From positions 4,276,501-4,340,500 of the forward strand of contig NZ_CP031941.1 in the NCBI RefSeq assembly GCF_003443655.1: 64,000 bases of DNA. The letters run 5' to 3'. Of this stretch, positions 8,766 to 16,871 are shown piece after piece. The position numbers were made by a program, and so were the translations under genes. Below the pieces are notes generated by a model. That model saw nothing but the letters and a program-made list of their open reading frames with translations. It made no database searches and had not been told where the DNA came from. How positions within the stretch are numbered: position 1 is the stretch's first letter; each line of letters starts with the position of its first letter. The stretch is from Nostoc sphaeroides (GTDB taxonomy: Bacteria; Cyanobacteriota; Cyanobacteriia; Cyanobacteriales; Nostocaceae).

Positions 8766-9302
8766 ATGAATGAAAATAGAAACTACATTAGTCTCAAATC
8801 AAAGGATGTTGCGATCGCCTATTTATTGCTGCGAATTCTCATCGGTGTGAATTACTTTAATCACGGATTTACTCGCATTTTTAACATCCCTGGATTCGCT
8901 GAAGATACTGTCAAACAACTAGCAAATTCTTATTTCCCAGAATTTCTGGTGAGAATCAATTCTTACTTAGTGCCCCCTATAGAGTTAATTGTGGGCGTGT
9001 TAATCACACTTGGGTTAGCAACCAGAAGCGCTTTGATTGTCACCTTTGCCCTGATGATTATTTTAAAGTTAGGGGTGACATCGATACAAAACTGGGGTGC
9101 AGCTACTTCTATGCTTTCTTATGGGATTGTGCTGTTTATTTTGCTTGCAGGTAGCAGCTTTAATATTTACTCCCTCGATCACTGGAGAAAAAATAAACAA
9201 AACCTTGCAGACTCAAGAGCGGATCGTGAACAAAATAGGGTCAACTTCTTTAGGAATAACTTTTGGATAAAACGTCGGCTACAGAATCATTTATTTAAGT
9301 AA
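8766..9302 (+). CDS. DoxX-family membrane protein
   Basis: 178 residues with four predicted transmembrane helices (AYLLLRILIGVNYFNHG; IELIVGVLITLGLAT; ALIVTFALMIILKLGV; MLSYGIVLFILLAG). The early NHGFTRI segment and the arrangement match the DoxX/DoxD family of quinol-linked or redox-associated membrane proteins. The C-terminal ~35 residues are highly charged and cytoplasmic-like. Its position directly behind an NDH-2 gene fits a role at the quinone pool, but the exact activity of DoxX proteins is poorly defined. Confidence 0.82.
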   Translation: MNENRNYISLKSKDVAIAYLLLRILIGVNYFNHGFTRIFNIPGFAEDTVKQLANSYFPEFLVRINSYLVPPIELIVGVLITLGLATRSALIVTFALMIILKLGVTSIQNWGAATSMLSYGIVLFILLAGSSFNIYSLDHWRKNKQNLADSRADREQNRVNFFRNNFWIKRRLQNHLFK

Positions 9303-9459
9303 AATTTGCTACTAAGAGAATGGTTAGCCCGTCTTGGGCGATGGATGCGATCGCTTAAAGGAACATTACCCTGAGCAAAGCGCGATTCTCCTGTGGAAAG
9401 GCTGCGCGATCGCGTGCAGAATATTTACAATGTTGCCTAAAATTATAAGGGAAATGCTG

Positions 9460-9518
9460 AAAACCCCTGAGAAGCAGGACACGCAAGTGTCCGAACTTCG
9501 TACTTCAGGCTAGGTTTT
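9460..9518. other. Long imperfect hairpin in DoxX-ribD gap
   Basis: Nested pairings are visible: AAAACC/GGTTTT outer, CCTGA/TCAGG, GAAG/CTTC, and an inner perfect GGACAC/GTGTCC stem capped by GCAA. This could form a 59-nt folded RNA on either strand. No known RNA family was recognised. It may be another dispersed repeat of the host. Confidence 0.35.
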
Positions 9519-9544
9519 GAAAGCAACTCACAAGCCTTTAGCCT

Positions 9545-9766
9545 TAAGTCAATTTTGTTGATGAACATGGTAAAATAGTCCAATCAGTACAAGATTTAAA
9601 AACCTACCCCTAGACTGGCGGAAAGTCTACGCCCAAAACACTTGCTTAGGAGATATGACTACGCCATACAGGGCAAACGTGGTCAGCCTGGGAACCTATG
9701 TAAACAGGATATTAAGGCTGTGAGGTCTTAAGAATCTCCGCACATAAAGGTGCGGAGAATGTCAAG
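9545..9766 (+). mobile_element. Probable IS200/IS605-type right-end remnant
   Basis: The tail of this segment, GAATCTCCGCAC, loop, GTGCGGAGAATGTCAAG (9732-9764), has the form of the right-end hairpin of cyanobacterial IS605/TnpB elements: an 9-bp stem followed by GTCAA. The ~200 bp upstream (GACTGGCGGAAAGTCTACGC and AGCCTGGGAACCTATG) resembles the degenerate 3' region that precedes such ends and in living elements carries the guide RNA scaffold. No tnpB reading frame survives; every frame has stops. The remnant ends a few bases before the ribD start. Recognition is from memory of related ends, so this is a moderate call. Confidence 0.45.
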
Positions 9767-9778
9767 GATAATTCCCCA

Positions 9779-11005
9779 GTGGTCGCTCAAGCAGATGCAT
9801 CCTTAGCAAATTACACTCAGGATATACATCTAGTGGAGCCAGCAGTTGGATTGAATTCACCACCAAAGGAAAAGATCGGAAGTGACTTTGACTCTCGCAT
9901 GATGCTGCGGTGTTTGGAACTTGCTCGCCGCGCTTTAGGACGGACTTCGCCAAATCCGCTAGTAGGAGCGGTGATTGTCAAGGATGGCGAGATTGTGGGC
10001 GAAGGGTTTCATCCTCGTGCAGGTGAGCCTCATGCAGAAGTGTTTGCCTTGAGAGCAGCAGGCGTTGGCGCAGCCTCTCCCCAGGAGAATCGCGCTCGTG
10101 GTGCAACAATCTATGTGTCACTAGAACCTTGCAATCACTATGGGCGTACTCCCCCGTGCTCGGAAGGATTGATCCAAGCAGGGGTGGCAAAAGTAGTAGT
10201 GGGTATGGTTGATCCCAATCCACTAGTCGCTGGAGGTGGTATTGCCCGTTTACGTGCGGCGGGGATCGAGGTATTGGTAGGAGTAGAAGAATCAGCTTGT
10301 CATCAGCTAAATGAAGCTTTTGTGCATCGCATTCTCTACAAACGACCTTTGGGAATTTTAAAATATGCCATGACTTTAGACGGCAAAATTGCTACTACCT
10401 CTGGTCATAGCGCCTGGGTAACAAGCCAAGAAGCCCGCAGTGAAGTACATCAACTGCGGGCGGCTTGCGATGCAATAATTGTCGGCGGTAATACAGTTCG
10501 ACAAGATAATCCTTACTTAACCACCCGTCAGGTGGAAGCACATAATCCCCTGCGGGTGGTAATGAGTCGCCATCTCAACTTACCGGAAAATGCCCATCTG
10601 TGGCAAACTGCGGATGCTCCAACTTTGGTGTTGACAGAGAAGGGTGCCAATCCCGACTTCCAAGAACTGTTGCTCAAGCAGGGAGTGGAGGTGGTGGAAT
10701 TAACATCACTTACACCAGATAAGGCAATGGCGTATTTGTATGAGCGCGGTTTTTGTAGCGTCTTGTGGGAATGTGGTGGAACCTTAGCTGCTAGTGCGAT
10801 CGCTCAAGGAGCAGTACAAAAAGTTTTGGCATTTATTGCCCCAAAAATCATTGGTGGTAGCATTGCTCCCACACCTGTGGGCGATTTAGGTTTTACTACC
10901 ATGACTGAGGCGTTGTCTCTAGAACGTGTTCGTTGGCGTGTAGTCGGCTCTGACTGCTTAGTGGAAGGTTATTTTCCCCAAAAACCAATAGTAATTAACA
11001 CTTGA
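9779..11005 (+). CDS. ribD: Bifunctional riboflavin biosynthesis deaminase/reductase RibD
   Basis: Catalyses the second and third steps of riboflavin synthesis: deamination of the diaminopyrimidine phosphate and NADPH reduction of its ribose. The N-terminal cytidine-deaminase-type domain has TSPNPLVGAVIV, the zinc ligand H-A-E in GEPHAEVFAL, and PCNHYGRTPPC supplying the two cysteines. The reductase domain starts around residue 185 (RPLGILKYAMTLDGKIAT) and includes AIIVGGNTVRQDNP. 408 residues from the GTG at 9779. The first ~38 residues lack recognised sequence, so the ATG at 9900 (MMLRCLELARRALG) is a possible alternative start. The gene sits directly behind an IS605-like remnant, and I saw no FMN riboswitch. 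Confidence 0.93.
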   Translation: MVAQADASLANYTQDIHLVEPAVGLNSPPKEKIGSDFDSRMMLRCLELARRALGRTSPNPLVGAVIVKDGEIVGEGFHPRAGEPHAEVFALRAAGVGAASPQENRARGATIYVSLEPCNHYGRTPPCSEGLIQAGVAKVVVGMVDPNPLVAGGGIARLRAAGIEVLVGVEESACHQLNEAFVHRILYKRPLGILKYAMTLDGKIATTSGHSAWVTSQEARSEVHQLRAACDAIIVGGNTVRQDNPYLTTRQVEAHNPLRVVMSRHLNLPENAHLWQTADAPTLVLTEKGANPDFQELLLKQGVEVVELTSLTPDKAMAYLYERGFCSVLWECGGTLAASAIAQGAVQKVLAFIAPKIIGGSIAPTPVGDLGFTTMTEALSLERVRWRVVGSDCLVEGYFPQKPIVINT

Positions 11006-11035
11006 CTATCAATCAATTCATCATGATATTGCTCA

Positions 11036-11251
11036 TCAATACTGACGTTCATGGGCAATATCACGTATAAGGGCTAGCCGAGATTGGATGTAGTTGCACA
11101 GATAATCAGTTTCGTTAGAATCTAACAACACTTGTGTTTCGGTTTGTTTCACTAACCACTGCACCAAGCTAGCATCATCCAGTTGTAAGAGGAGCTTGGC
11201 TTGGGCAGTTTCAACCACTGACCAAAGCTGACGCATGATTTTAGGAGTCAT
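11036..11251 (-). CDS. Small conserved cyanobacterial protein of unknown function
   Basis: 71 residues, convergent with ribD. The sequence MRQLWSVVETAQAKLLLQLDDASLVQWLVKQ is strongly helical and has the look of a short conserved cyanobacterial family, with a second helical half (NYIQSRLALIRDIAHERQY). No catalytic motif, signal peptide or membrane segment. Met6 (MRQLW) is an alternative start. Confidence 0.65.
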   Translation of the reverse strand: MTPKIMRQLWSVVETAQAKLLLQLDDASLVQWLVKQTETQVLLDSNETDYLCNYIQSRLALIRDIAHERQY

Positions 11252-11424
11252 CAGACCTCAATTGAATAATTAGCTTCGCTGTCTTCAGATTACACAATTA
11301 CGATCGCACTTTACGACATTAATGTAGAAGCTGAGATAAGTATTATTAAAAACTTAATAATGGTATTTATAACTTTATGAAGATTAAGAATTTGAAACTC
11401 AGTTTTGAAAATGGGTATTGGGCA

Positions 11425-11715
11425 CTTGTACTGAGCGACTTGTGCCGAGCGAACTTGTACTGAGCGTAGCCGAAGTAGCTGAGGTAAGTCGAAGTATTGG
11501 GCATTTGCAATTAGTTAGGACTCATCATTTAACAAATGACTAATGACTAACTATATTGAATCCTAAATCTGTGTTGTAAAATACAAAAATCTCAATTTTT
11601 CAGACAATGTTTATTACGAAATTAAGTAGAGCAGCGTGAATAATGAAGAGGTTTGTAGTGTACCCCTGCGGGGAAGCAAGCTACGCGCAGCGTCTCGTAG
11701 AGAGGAGTTTAGTCC
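11425..11715. repeat. Dispersed Nostoc-type short repeats
   Basis: The 532-bp gap 11252-11783 has no supported gene. It contains repeated variants of ACTTGTACTGAGCG/AGTCGAAGTA (11433-11495), the same family as at 52564-52612 and 59868-59888. It also holds a CCCCTGCGGGG palindrome and the unit GCGCAGCGTCTCGTAGAG (11685-11702), which recurs at about 29955 and 51611. These are typical host repeats rather than regulatory sites. Confidence 0.6.
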
Positions 11716-11783
11716 TCACTACGAACTAATCTCAATATTTTTTACATTACTTAATCTAGTTTGATTTATTCTCACCGACTTAC

Positions 11784-13631
11784 TTAACACCTTTTGGCTG
11801 TAGATGGACTCACAAAATCATGTAAATTTTCATCCCAAATGCTGATGTAAATAAAATTACATTGTTGGCGGATAATCTGACCCTTGACTGAGCCATTATT
11901 AAAACGAAAATTATCAGATTGACGCTGTTGTACTTGTTTGAGTCCCTGCTTTATATCTTCAGTGCCTTGCCCATCTAACATTCCATTCAAGGTAGTCTCC
12001 ATTACCTGCGAGTCTACCGAATCGGCAAAAGATACCTCAGTTTGACGCAGCACTTTAGAATTACGATCAAATAAGTAGCCAAGGTCAATTTTGTCTGGCA
12101 CTAGTTTGTAAACGACAGCACGGGTATTACCCCATGCGCCTCTTAAATCTCGATTTGGTTTGCCGAGGGTAGCTTCTACGATGTTTCTTGGTGTACCTGT
12201 AGGGAATGCGGGAACGCTTTGCTTGCTGGTAGTGGCAGCTAATTTACTACGCGGCTTCTTCTGTGGCGTGGAACGTATTTCTGGTGTGGGAACTGGGCTG
12301 GCATTGCCCAAAGCAGGCATTGCCTCATTCTCTAGTTCTGGCTGTGTTGTGGATACTACTGGCGCTGGAGTATCTGAAATTACAGGTTCCTTTTCTGGCT
12401 GTGGTGTGGATACAACTGGGGGATTAAAGGTAGGCAAAGGATCGGGAATTACTCGCCGTTTTGGTTGTGAGTCCGGTACAACTGGGACTGGAGAAATTTG
12501 GGAAGAAACAGGCGGTTCAGTAGATGCAGGAGTGGGCAAAGATTCTGGCGATGGGGTGGAACTTGTGGCAATAGTTGTTTCTGGTTGTTGCTGACGAGTC
12601 ATGTTAGAAATTGCTACTGCACTAAGCAAGCCGCCTATAAGCAAACTACCAAGAATCACAGCAGGTTTTTGCCAGTTTCCACTCCTGGAAGATGGCGCTA
12701 ACGCAGAATTTTTTTGCGGAGAATACAATGGCTGAGTTTGTCTGGATGTCGTGGGAGAAAAACTAACTGTGGGAGTATTTGCAGCTAACTCAGGAGGTAT
12801 ATTAGTAGCAGACTGCAAGGCATGTAGCATTTTACTGGCAGTGCTGTAGCGATCGCCAGCATGAGGCTTAATTGCTTGATTGAGTACCCCAGCCAATTGG
12901 GAAGAGACATGAGGGGCGTGATCTTGCCAAAGTATTTCCCCAGTTTTGAGATCAGTTGGTAATTCTTGCGGGTGTTTGCCAGTCAGCAGATAAATTGCCG
13001 TTAAACCTAAACTGTAGATATCAGTGGCGTAAACTGGACGGCCAACGGCTTGTTCGCTAGGCATATAACCAGGCGTACCAATGACAAGTGATCGCGTGGG
13101 GTATCCTGGAGAACTCACCACTGAACGGATTGTTTCTTTGACTGCACCAAAATCAATCAAAACTGGCTTGCCATCAACAGAACGGAGAATAATATTCTCA
13201 GGCTTGATATCCCGGTGAATAATGCCTTTGCTGTGGACATAATCTAAAACTAAAAGCAGACTCAAGAGAATTTGCCGAACAGCAGTTTCACTCTCAAATC
13301 CTTTGGCTTCGACAATTTGTGTCAAGGTTTGCCCGTGAATCCATTCTTGAACGAGGTAAAATTGCCCGCTCTCAGAAAAGTAGGCGTAGAGTTTCGGAAT
13401 TTGGTTACTACTTTCACCCAAAAACTCCAAGGTTGCTGCTTCCCGTTCAAACCGTTGCTGAATAAGTTGGTAGGCTTGCGGATCATTATTGGTTATCGGC
13501 TTTAGTTGCTTGATTACACAGCGACGGCGAGAAGGCATGTGGACATCTTCTGCCAGAAAGGTTTCGCCAAACCCACCAGCGCCGATTACCTGGATAACTT
13601 GATAGCGATTGTTTAGCAGGGTTAAAGTCAT
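11784..13631 (-). CDS. Membrane-anchored serine/threonine protein kinase
   Basis: 615 residues. Hanks-type kinase domain at ~8-275: glycine loop IGAGGFGETF, lysine in CVIKQLKP, catalytic loop HRDIKPENI, metal-binding DFGAVK, and GTPGYMPSEQ in the activation segment. A Pro/Ser/Thr-rich linker follows, then one transmembrane helix (AVILGSLLIGGLLSAVAIS, ~330-350), a long Pro/Thr-rich spacer to ~475, and a folded C-terminal domain (~478-615) that is presumably periplasmic and may sense a ligand. This layout is common for cyanobacterial Spk kinases. Start ATG gives MTLTLLNNRYQVIQVIG, directly at the kinase. Substrates unknown. Confidence 0.92.
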   Translation of the reverse strand: MTLTLLNNRYQVIQVIGAGGFGETFLAEDVHMPSRRRCVIKQLKPITNNDPQAYQLIQQRFEREAATLEFLGESSNQIPKLYAYFSESGQFYLVQEWIHGQTLTQIVEAKGFESETAVRQILLSLLLVLDYVHSKGIIHRDIKPENIILRSVDGKPVLIDFGAVKETIRSVVSSPGYPTRSLVIGTPGYMPSEQAVGRPVYATDIYSLGLTAIYLLTGKHPQELPTDLKTGEILWQDHAPHVSSQLAGVLNQAIKPHAGDRYSTASKMLHALQSATNIPPELAANTPTVSFSPTTSRQTQPLYSPQKNSALAPSSRSGNWQKPAVILGSLLIGGLLSAVAISNMTRQQQPETTIATSSTPSPESLPTPASTEPPVSSQISPVPVVPDSQPKRRVIPDPLPTFNPPVVSTPQPEKEPVISDTPAPVVSTTQPELENEAMPALGNASPVPTPEIRSTPQKKPRSKLAATTSKQSVPAFPTGTPRNIVEATLGKPNRDLRGAWGNTRAVVYKLVPDKIDLGYLFDRNSKVLRQTEVSFADSVDSQVMETTLNGMLDGQGTEDIKQGLKQVQQRQSDNFRFNNGSVKGQIIRQQCNFIYISIWDENLHDFVSPSTAKRC

Positions 13632-14604
13632 GAAAAATCACAAGCGTAGACACCGGAGACATTTTGCCTCTGGGCTTGTCGTCAGACATGGCCCTTTCCA
13701 AATGTACATCAGATGAGTTCATGAGTTATGGATACTAGACCTCTTGCAAAAGTCTATCCCCTTTTCCACATCCTGTGAAAAGTTAGGTTGAGCGATCGCA
13801 TTTGCTTTAGGACTTATAGCTTGGGTTAGCGCCAAAAACCTTGAAATGTGTAGGTTGGGTTTCGTTGCTCAACCCAACATTTCGGGACTTTGTTGGGTTG
13901 CGCTTTGCTTAACCCAAGCGTATTGATACAAGTGTCTTAGACACTGAGTAGTTAGGCATACTTGACAAATTCGCTTTTAATATTCTCGCTAAAACTGCAT
14001 TTTTATTGAGAATGAACAACGAACGAATAAGGATTATAAAAACGTGAGTCAATACTCTCGTAAATGTTAAGAAAAATCCGGGTAATAGATAGCTTTTTTT
14101 ATATCAAGTTAAGTAAATTCACTTACTATTTTGTAAAACTATTAGTAATTTTTAATTTATTGGATCGATTTTGGTTTAATGAATACGTAATTTTACTGTA
14201 AATCAAACTTTTGCTTATCCAACAAAATTCCGGCTACTGTTGTTTTGTTTATAGAAATTAGCTTCAGCATTAATTAATTAAAGTTAAGTACAATCTCGGT
14301 TTGATATTTGGTAACTAATTTTATATTTTATTTCTATGTAGTTATAAAAACAGCTACAGATCATACCGAAGATCAATAACCAACAAATACTGATTTTGCT
14401 TATTTAAACTTTGCTCGATTGTCAAGCAAGTCTATGGAGTTTTATTTAGAAAAACGTTGTTATCTACCAGAGAATTTGCTAAGGCATACAGCACGATCTT
14501 GTCTTTGATATCGCGCGATCGCCACCGGAAAGGGCGGGTACGCCATCGCAGCTGAGTTTAAAAGAGAAAAATTAATTGTTGATTTACTTAATAAACAAAG
14601 GTCT
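13632..14604. other. 973-bp non-coding region upstream of sigF
   Basis: No gene is supported. 13848-13925 is a palindromic repeat (TAGGTTGGGTT and AACCCAAC arms, ending AACCCAAGCGTATTG) of the same family that brackets the unknown gene at 46.9-47.7 kb. The AT-rich stretch 13980-14480 probably contains the sigF promoter; I could not assign defined elements. 14512-14555 is a GC-rich repeat containing GCGATCGCC and GGCGGGTACGCC. Confidence 0.5.
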
Positions 14605-15381
14605 ATGCCTACCACAACCACCAATGAACTGAAACATGAAATTTGGCAGTTGTTGCGAGAATATCAGCAATATCCGTCAGAAAATGTTCGCAATAAGCTG
14701 GTAAAACTTAATTTTGGACTTGTGAGAAAAGAAGCTCACTACTGGACGAATCAATGTCATGAAACCTACGATGATTTGCTTCAGGTTGGATCTTTGGGTT
14801 TAATCAGGGCGATTGAAAAATTTGAACTTTCCAAGGGACATGCTTTTAGTTCCTATGCTCTGCCCTATATCCGGGGTGAAATTCAACACTATCTCCGAGA
14901 TAAAGGTGTCACTGTGCGAATTCCTCGCAAATGGTTAGCACTGCAACAACAAGCAATAGGAGTGTCACGTTCTTGGCGGGAAAAGCATAATCGCCAACCA
15001 ACAGACTCGGAATTAGCAACAGCACTGGAAATTTCTCCAAACGAATGGCAAGAAATTAAATTAGCGTGGATAAATCGCGCTCCCTTGAGTCTCGATGTGC
15101 CAATCCAAGATGGAGAAGAAGGCTCTACCTGTTTGGGAGAATTAGTTCCAGATCCTAACTATCGCAGCTTTCAACTAGTACAAGAAGACCAACTTCGCTT
15201 GCAACAAGCATTGGTTCAGCTAGAACAACGCACCCGCGATGTGTTGGAATGTGTGTTCTTACAGGATTTAACACAAAAACAAGTTGCAGAACATCTAGGA
15301 ATCAGTGTCGTAACAGTTTCCCGTAGAGTGAAGAAAGGTCTGGATTTGATGAAACAGCTTATGGGTGTGTCAGAAGATTGA
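14605..15381 (+). CDS. sigF: Group 3 RNA polymerase sigma factor, SigF type
   Basis: 258 residues. Contains region 2 (DDLLQVGSLGLIRAIEKFELSKGHAFSSYALPYIRGEIQHYLRD, ~55-98), region 3 (~115-160, REKHNRQPTDSELATAL) and region 4 with HTH (TQKQVAEHLGISVVTVSRRVKKGL, ~225-250). The absence of region 1.1/1.2 and its length put it in the SigB/SigF-like group 3; in cyanobacteria SigF controls type IV pilus and motility genes, including in hormogonia. The two following genes on the same strand may belong to that programme. ATG start as given. Confidence 0.88.
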   Translation: MPTTTTNELKHEIWQLLREYQQYPSENVRNKLVKLNFGLVRKEAHYWTNQCHETYDDLLQVGSLGLIRAIEKFELSKGHAFSSYALPYIRGEIQHYLRDKGVTVRIPRKWLALQQQAIGVSRSWREKHNRQPTDSELATALEISPNEWQEIKLAWINRAPLSLDVPIQDGEEGSTCLGELVPDPNYRSFQLVQEDQLRLQQALVQLEQRTRDVLECVFLQDLTQKQVAEHLGISVVTVSRRVKKGLDLMKQLMGVSED

Positions 15382-15547
15382 CTGCAAATAAACAACAAGC
15401 CGCAGTTATACCCAATAGGCAGTGCTAAAAATAACCCTTAAAACGTAAAAGATTAGGTTATAAAGGGAAGATACTTTGCCTTTGATATAAATTTCAGGCA
15501 TGTTAATTTCCACTTTCCAATTTTTCAATGGCTTTTGAGAACAGCTC

Positions 15548-16396
15548 ATGGGCAGAAATTTAAAAATTACAATTGCAGCTATTTTAACTTTGGCGATCGC
15601 TGGCTGTGCTTCTGAAGATACACCACAAGCGATCAATCCTACGCCAGTTCCCAAAATAGCAGCAAAGTCGCCACCAACGGCTCAATCCTTTAAGAATCCA
15701 GTGATCCCAGCCAAACAGGTTTCACAAGTTACTCCTGCATCTGCTACCTTGATTCAATCCACTAATGCTACAGAGCGGGCACGGTTTGTTCAGCTATCAA
15801 AAGACCGGGCTGACCCGTTTGCACAACTTTTCGGGCAGACTCCCGGAATGCGTATAACATCTGGAAGACCTGTTCCCGTGTTGCCTAAGCTACCTACTCC
15901 ATCGCTAACAGTCCGAAAACTTCCAACACGCACCATAGCTTTAAATCAAAAGAAAAATAAGATTGCTTCTGTACCAAAAAAAGTCAATCCTACTTTGATT
16001 TCAGTCTTACCTAAGGTTTTGCCTCAAGTTGTCCCCAACCCATCTTTAGTATCTGTATTGCCAACGCCAGCACAACCTGAGTTAGCAAAGGCAGTTGTTG
16101 TCACTGGTGTAGTTCTAATTAGTAAGGAACCACAGGCAATTATCAAAGTACCGGATGAGCCGACGAGTCGCTATGTGCAAGCAAGACAGCGATTAGCAAA
16201 TGGCGTACTGGTTAAACGGATCGAAATGAATCAGGGCTACAACCCCATCGTGATTCTGGAACAATATGGTATTGAAGTTGCCAAAATGGTAGGGGAAGGT
16301 GCTGTCAATTCAACGCCGTCAGCTGCATCTGCTAGCGGCAATCCTGTTTCAGTGACAACGCCACCCTCAAATCCTTTTAACGTTGGAGCTTCATAA
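15548..16396 (+). CDS. Putative lipoprotein with PilP/GspC-like C-terminal domain
   Basis: 282 residues. A lipobox signal (LTLAIAGCASE, Cys20) indicates lipidation and export. Residues ~25-185 are low-complexity, rich in Pro, Thr, Val and Lys. A compact domain follows: VVVTGVVLISKEPQAIIKVPDEPTSRYVQ, then GVLVKRIEMN, and PIVILEQYGIEVAKMVG. The pattern of a gain-of-value strand, a ligand-like AIIK strand and a closing VVILE strand is reminiscent of PilP/GspC HR domains of type IV pilus and type II secretion machines. That resemblance, plus position behind sigF, makes a pilus-related role plausible but unproven. Confidence 0.6.
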   Translation: MGRNLKITIAAILTLAIAGCASEDTPQAINPTPVPKIAAKSPPTAQSFKNPVIPAKQVSQVTPASATLIQSTNATERARFVQLSKDRADPFAQLFGQTPGMRITSGRPVPVLPKLPTPSLTVRKLPTRTIALNQKKNKIASVPKKVNPTLISVLPKVLPQVVPNPSLVSVLPTPAQPELAKAVVVTGVVLISKEPQAIIKVPDEPTSRYVQARQRLANGVLVKRIEMNQGYNPIVILEQYGIEVAKMVGEGAVNSTPSAASASGNPVSVTTPPSNPFNVGAS

Positions 16397-16398
16397 AG

Positions 16399-16650
16399 AT
16401 GGAGACTAAGGAAAAAATTGAATTCGCTGGTTTGCCTTTAGCTGTCTATAGAGAGATAGCAGCTCATTTACATCAAGTCGAAGGGGTAGAAGTGGATTTA
16501 ATTCCCCAGTCATCCCAAGAGTTTGATTACAATCAAAGTCAAATTGGTGGCTTGTGTATCTCGTGGACAGCAAACTCTGGTTCAGAAAGTCGGCAACGAG
16601 TTAACCAAATTTTGGCTTACTATCAAAATCGCTATATGAATCCTATCTGA
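16399..16650 (+). CDS. Small conserved protein of unknown function
   Basis: 83 residues, starting 2 bp after the lipoprotein stop, so almost certainly co-transcribed. Begins METKEKIEFAGLPLAVYREIAAHLHQVEGVEVDLIPQ, an alpha/beta pattern without catalytic signature. No membrane segment. An intrinsic terminator follows at 16673, closing the unit. Confidence 0.7.
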   Translation: METKEKIEFAGLPLAVYREIAAHLHQVEGVEVDLIPQSSQEFDYNQSQIGGLCISWTANSGSESRQRVNQILAYYQNRYMNPI

Positions 16651-16672
16651 TTTGTGAAAATTCAAATTTTAG

Positions 16673-16708
16673 ATTCCCGATTTCTTTGAGAAGTCGGGAA
16701 TTTTTTTG
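16673..16708 (+). terminator. Intrinsic terminator of sigF-lipoprotein-small protein unit
   Basis: Arms ATTCCCGA (16673-16680) and TCGGGAAT (16694-16701), with a 13-nt loop, are followed by a run of seven T. Confidence 0.85.
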
Positions 16709-16871
16709 TTCACGAATGACGAAGTAGAGCTATAGTCAATCGATGGGAGAATGGACGAAGTAGACCAATTTCTCTAGCGCTCAAGCAGATTGAAAAATTG
16801 TTACATAATAATATGGGAGAACCAGGTGAAAACCTGTTAACCAAATACTTTAGCAATCAGAACTAGCAGCG

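Noticed and set aside
9303..9778. FMN riboswitch upstream of ribD
   Set aside because: The conserved RFN-element sequence blocks are absent; the region fits an insertion-element remnant and a separate hairpin better.
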